A stretch of 64,000 bases of DNA, taken from NCBI GenBank assembly GCA_017550335.1, contig JAFZPM010000041.1, positions 1-64,000 of the forward strand, given 5' to 3'. This stretch comes from Paludibacteraceae bacterium (GTDB lineage Bacteria > Bacteroidota > Bacteroidia > Bacteroidales > Paludibacteraceae). A program made the translations under genes and the position numbers. Below the pieces are notes generated by a model. It was not told where the DNA came from. It saw only the letters and a program-made list of their open reading frames with translations, and made no database searches. Shown one piece after another: positions 58,693 to 64,000 of this stretch. Every line of letters starts with the position of its first letter. The stretch's first letter is position 1.

Positions 58693-61407
58693 ATGAGGAG
58701 AAACTTTTACATACTATTTTTGATGACGGTCGCGCTTCTTTCGGCGGCAAACGTTGTTGCTGCTGATGATGATAATGTTTTTTGGAAGCGTGTATACTAT
58801 AATGACTTTGGCGGTAACTCGAAAACGGCTGATCTGATTGGTCCGGAGTTGGCCCCAGGTGAGACGCATGAGTCTCTTGACTGGGATCCGACGTTGCAGT
58901 GGGGGTATGTCCTCACGAAACATTGGGATAGCAATTCGGAATGGTATAATGGCGGAGACCACACCTTCAAAGACGATAGGGAGACCGGTTATTTCTTGAT
59001 CATCAATCCAGATAATAGAAACGATGAGATAGTCGCATACAAGACGCGATTGAATGGGCTTTGCCGTGGTGTGAAGTTCCGTTTCATGGCTTATGTGGCC
59101 AACATGACGAAGGCTTCTTCTTCTACCGCAGGTTTCCAACCTACAATAGGTGTCGGCGTGTATGAGGGAGAAAAACCGGAGGTGAAGGTGTCCGAGCAGG
59201 CCTACTACAAGAGGCAGATCCCTGCATCCGATCATAGTAACTCGGATTCTTCGTTGGATTGGCTGGAATTGTCAATCGATTTCATCATGAACTCGGATAG
59301 GGACTATGCCTATTTCATCGTGACGATGGTTCAGCCGGAGTCTGCCGGATGGGACTTCGCCATAGACGACATCTCCGTTTTTGTGGAGCAACCTAAGGTG
59401 GAGATCACCCATGACGAGATTTTCTACGAAGATCCGTTGACGCTAAGCGCCAGCTTCGACAACAACGGCTTCTTCGTCGATATGAACAATGTGGAGTATA
59501 CGTGGGAATATAGTGCTAATGGTAGCGACTATACTCTCTTGGCTTCAAACAGTTACAAGAATGATAAAAACTTCTCCTACACGATAGATGCTTTCGATAA
59601 GGACAAGCATAATGGCTATTACCGTGTAAGGATCGGGGAGAAGGGTAATCTGGATTCCGAGGTCTGCTCCTTGGTGAAGGAGATTCAAATCAAAGAGACG
59701 AAGGACAACAAGAAAGTAGTCCTGTGCGCTGGTGAAAAGCGAGTCATGGATGATGGCACGGAGTTGGATGCTTCCATCCTCAAGACGGGCGATATCAAGC
59801 AGAAGGATAATATCTACTACCATATCACGGTGAAGGAACCTAAGACGATCACGAAGGAAGATGAGTATTTGTGCATCAACCAGGTTTACACGGGTAGAGC
59901 GGCGGATTACCAAGGTCAGTCTTTCTCCACGGAACAGGAGATCTCCTATACGAAGGCATACAAGGATGAGCAAGGATGTATTGACTCGACGGAGAACTGG
60001 ACCATATCCGTTTCCGGACCGAAGGTGGTGAGCCGTAGAGATCCTGTCATCTGCCAAGGCGAAGAGGCGTATGGCAAGGTTTACGACACTCCTGGCGTAT
60101 TCTCCGAAACAGAGTCGGACGAGAGCAGCTCTTGTATCAGCTATGTCTATGATGTCACGGTAAACCCGACGTATGATATGACGGAAACCGTCTATCTCTG
60201 CCAAGGCGAGACTTTCAACGGAAGGGTCTATGGCGAGACGGGTGGTCCGTTCTACGATTCCCAGACCTACAAGACGAAGAACTGTGGGTGCGATAGTGTG
60301 GTGGGGTACACCATCTATGTGACAGGAAAGACCTACACTTATCTGGATCCGGTGACTATTTGCTACGGTGAGTCGTATACATATGACGGAAAAACCTATT
60401 CTGATCCGGGTGTGTATACACTCGATAAGGTTGTTGCGAACAGTTCCACAGGCTGCGATAGCGTCGTGCAGTTGAAATTGACGATTTTGGATCGCTACGA
60501 TAATAAGGATAACCCGATAGATACCCTTATCTGTTACGATTCGAAACTGTTCGGCGTCCCTTATCCGAACCCTACTACGACTCCTATCCTTGTGCGTGAC
60601 CCTAAGACTTATACCTCTGTCACGGGTTGTGATAGTGTCGTATGGTTCAGCTTGACGGTCTTGCAGATCCAATTGAAACTGGAGATCAAGTCTGATAGAA
60701 ATACTGTATGTCGAGGCGAGGAAGTGGAGATCTATATCAAGGAGCTGAAACCTAAGAATGTGCCATACACTTGGTATCCTGACTTGGGTGGGGCCAGTAC
60801 GACGAAGAAGGTGTTCACACCTTCAGGCGATCTCGATTGCGTGGTGAAAGCGGAACGTGTGATCGATGCGACTTCCACATGCGTCTCCACGGATACGATC
60901 CATGTCTACGTGAGGGAAGCGCCTACATTGTCTATCGATTCGATTAACCAGAAGGAGAATCTGGTCGCTTATAATGTCACGGGCGGCACGGAACCGTATA
61001 GGATCTTCTTGGATAAGACCCAAGTGGGTACTGAGCCGACAGGCGAATTGCATGAGTCTCCGATTGGTACGCATAAGTTGGTCGCAATGGATGTGAATGA
61101 CTGTACGGATGACTCCTATTTCGAGATTTCTCCTATCCCAGTTATCCCTTCTGAATATTTCACGCCGAATAGCGATGGCACGAATGATAGGTGGATAATC
61201 GAGAACATTGATGTCTATCCAAGATGCAACGTTAAGATTTACGATCGCATGGGTCGTGTGGTTGCGGACATTGACTCGTATGACAATGAGAATGGTTGGG
61301 ATGGTACTTACATGGGACACCCGCTTCCATCTACGGATTATTGGTACGTGATCAACCTCCCTGAGTCGGATAGACAGTTGATGGGGCATTTCACGTTGCT
61401 GCGATGA
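58693..61407 (+). CDS. Large secreted protein with Ig-like repeats and a T9SS type B (gliding-motility type) C-terminal domain
   Basis: 904 aa with a signal peptide (VALLSAANVVAA). Residues ~30-245 look like a lectin/jelly-roll domain ending WDFAIDDISVFVEQP. At least four modules with paired cysteines follow, each with a CxGE start and a GCDSVV close (for example VYLCQGETFNGRVYG ... NCGCDSVVGYTIYV). The C-terminal ~85 residues are the type B sorting domain: EYFTPNSDGTNDRWIIENID, VKIYDRMGRVV, GWDGTYMGHPLPSTDYWYVI. It is exported by the type IX system and is probably an adhesin or part of the cell surface. Confidence 0.94.
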   Translation: MRRNFYILFLMTVALLSAANVVAADDDNVFWKRVYYNDFGGNSKTADLIGPELAPGETHESLDWDPTLQWGYVLTKHWDSNSEWYNGGDHTFKDDRETGYFLIINPDNRNDEIVAYKTRLNGLCRGVKFRFMAYVANMTKASSSTAGFQPTIGVGVYEGEKPEVKVSEQAYYKRQIPASDHSNSDSSLDWLELSIDFIMNSDRDYAYFIVTMVQPESAGWDFAIDDISVFVEQPKVEITHDEIFYEDPLTLSASFDNNGFFVDMNNVEYTWEYSANGSDYTLLASNSYKNDKNFSYTIDAFDKDKHNGYYRVRIGEKGNLDSEVCSLVKEIQIKETKDNKKVVLCAGEKRVMDDGTELDASILKTGDIKQKDNIYYHITVKEPKTITKEDEYLCINQVYTGRAADYQGQSFSTEQEISYTKAYKDEQGCIDSTENWTISVSGPKVVSRRDPVICQGEEAYGKVYDTPGVFSETESDESSSCISYVYDVTVNPTYDMTETVYLCQGETFNGRVYGETGGPFYDSQTYKTKNCGCDSVVGYTIYVTGKTYTYLDPVTICYGESYTYDGKTYSDPGVYTLDKVVANSSTGCDSVVQLKLTILDRYDNKDNPIDTLICYDSKLFGVPYPNPTTTPILVRDPKTYTSVTGCDSVVWFSLTVLQIQLKLEIKSDRNTVCRGEEVEIYIKELKPKNVPYTWYPDLGGASTTKKVFTPSGDLDCVVKAERVIDATSTCVSTDTIHVYVREAPTLSIDSINQKENLVAYNVTGGTEPYRIFLDKTQVGTEPTGELHESPIGTHKLVAMDVNDCTDDSYFEISPIPVIPSEYFTPNSDGTNDRWIIENIDVYPRCNVKIYDRMGRVVADIDSYDNENGWDGTYMGHPLPSTDYWYVINLPESDRQLMGHFTLLR

Positions 61408-61458
61408 TTGTCCCTCCCATCTTAGGAGATTGTTAACTTTCTATATATTTTAGGTATT

Positions 61459-61908
61459 ATGTCTCAATTATCGGATTTGATTTTGAAGCAAGTGACTTCC
61501 GCTGCTTCAGGAAGTAATTTGGGCACCAATGTGTTGAATGGCTTGACAGACTCTATCGTGAATAGTCTTAAAAAAACCGCTACGTCTCAGGGTGGTGTCG
61601 AGCAGTTGATCTCTTTGTTCACGGGAAAGACTTCCGCCGCTAATAGTTCGGTGACTGCTTTGGCTTCTCAGATTTTCACGTCTCAGTTCGCCAGCAAATT
61701 GGGTCTATCCTCTTCGGCTTCCTCTTCGGCTACGAGTCTGTTGCCGACCATCATCGCAAGCCTTGTCTCTATTGTGATGTCTAAGAAATCGGGAGGCTTG
61801 GATCTCTCTTCTATACTCGCTTCTTTGGGTGCCTCTTCCGGCAACTCCACGGCTAGTAAGTTGGGTTATATCGCTGGTACTTTGGGTAAGTTATTCAAGA
61901 AGAAATAA
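61459..61908 (+). CDS. Small Ser/Ala/Leu-rich protein, unknown
   Basis: 149 aa, no signal peptide. It is composed of amphipathic helices rich in Ser, Ala, Thr and Leu (LNGLTDSIVNSLKKTATSQG, SLLPTIIASLVSIVMSKKSG), ending in a basic GKLFKKK. It is similar in feel to DUF937/YidB-type proteins, but I cannot confirm this. It starts 51 nt after the T9SS type B gene and shares its terminator, so it may be cotranscribed. Confidence 0.82.
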   Translation: MSQLSDLILKQVTSAASGSNLGTNVLNGLTDSIVNSLKKTATSQGGVEQLISLFTGKTSAANSSVTALASQIFTSQFASKLGLSSSASSSATSLLPTIIASLVSIVMSKKSGGLDLSSILASLGASSGNSTASKLGYIAGTLGKLFKKK

Positions 61909-61933
61909 AGATTTATTCTTGACTCATATGATG

Positions 61934-61963
61934 GAGCGTGTCAGTCTTGATGCGCTCTTTTTT
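61934..61963 (+). terminator. Terminator after the small Ser/Ala-rich gene
   Basis: GAGCGTGTCA / TGATGCGCTC pair (two G-U) around GTCT, followed by a run of T. Confidence 0.8.
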
Positions 61964-62061
61964 TGCTTGTACGGGCTCTATTGCGTAGCTCTTTTCCCCC
62001 TTCCGCATGATGGTCCCTGGGTTGGTCGCATGCCCGTCTGTTTTTCCTCCCCCACCTGACG

Positions 62062-62095
62062 AAAAAAGCCCCGTCACAGTCATGCGACGGGGCTT
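62062..62095 (-). terminator. Terminator of valS
   Basis: Minus strand AAGCCCCGTC / GACGGGGCTT around a 10-nt loop, then TTTT. It lies 22 nt after the valS stop. Confidence 0.9.
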
Positions 62096-62116
62096 CCTTA
62101 TGATATGCGTTGCCGA

Positions 62117-64000
<1,884 letters not shown>

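Overview
The window is a bacterial chromosome segment from the Bacteroidetes, most likely order Bacteroidales. The evidence is a type VI locus of the Bacteroidetes kind (VgrG with a DUF4280 PAAR-like protein), two proteins with type IX secretion sorting domains (type A and type B), and -7 promoter boxes of the form TAnnTTTG (one TTTG-N19-TATCTTTG promoter lies before the HU gene). There are also many lipoproteins and weak or absent Shine-Dalgarno sequences. The exact genus cannot be read from the sequence.

Layout. (1) 1-142: 3' part of a 5S rRNA and the terminator of an rRNA operon. (2) 10925-194, minus strand: one long type VI secretion cargo operon. Its order is vgrG, a Tle1-like DUF2235 lipase, a membrane-anchored protein, an unknown protein, a PAAR-like tip protein, an HNH nuclease, two copies of a SUKH-like immunity gene each followed by a Sel1-repeat gene, and a DUF6985-like gene. 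The 3' half has been rebuilt by an exact 1568-bp-offset duplication and carries what looks like the tail of a lost effector. (3) 11.3-27.2 kb: mostly housekeeping genes, namely a GT51 glycosyltransferase with an AsmA-like N-terminus, the NAD(P)HX repair enzyme, RNase R, a lipoprotein, an ABC-F ATPase, a secreted nuclease, an OmpP1/FadL porin, a low-complexity secreted protein, PrmA and a PIF1-like helicase. (4) 27.2-36.7 kb: a defence island, hsdM - BRO/Fic - hsdS - AIPR - hsdR. A ~216-220 bp imperfect direct repeat lies on each side of it, and the right copy is the leader of the resident ldcA-like gene. (5) 36.7-42.4 kb: LD-carboxypeptidase, RadA, a TPR protein and an NlpC/P60-LysM hydrolase. 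(6) 42.4-52.5 kb: surface and secreted proteins: two paralogous beta-rich proteins with the same C-terminal chaperone/coiled-coil-like domain, a seven-copy palindrome array, a beta-helix DUF4353 protein, a SUMF1-like protein and a small T9SS type A protein. (7) 52.6-64 kb: a decayed reading frame, an endonuclease/exonuclease/phosphatase protein overlapping one of two rhomboid proteases, HU, ArgS, a large T9SS type B protein, a small hypothetical protein and the C-terminal part of ValS, which runs off the window.

How it works together. The type VI operon delivers lipase and nuclease toxins from a VgrG/PAAR tip and encodes the matching immunity proteins. The restriction-modification island couples HsdM, Fic and HsdS through two ATGA overlaps and adds an AT-rich AIPR abortive-infection gene between hsdS and hsdR.

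The most unusual items are the repeats flanking the defence island together with the conserved long-range stem they encode, the palindrome array at 46454-47106, the pseudoknot-like double inverted repeat at 2727-2768, and the orphan effector tail at 1110-1268 that begins exactly at the duplication breakpoint. All functional statements rest on reading motifs by eye; no database search was possible.
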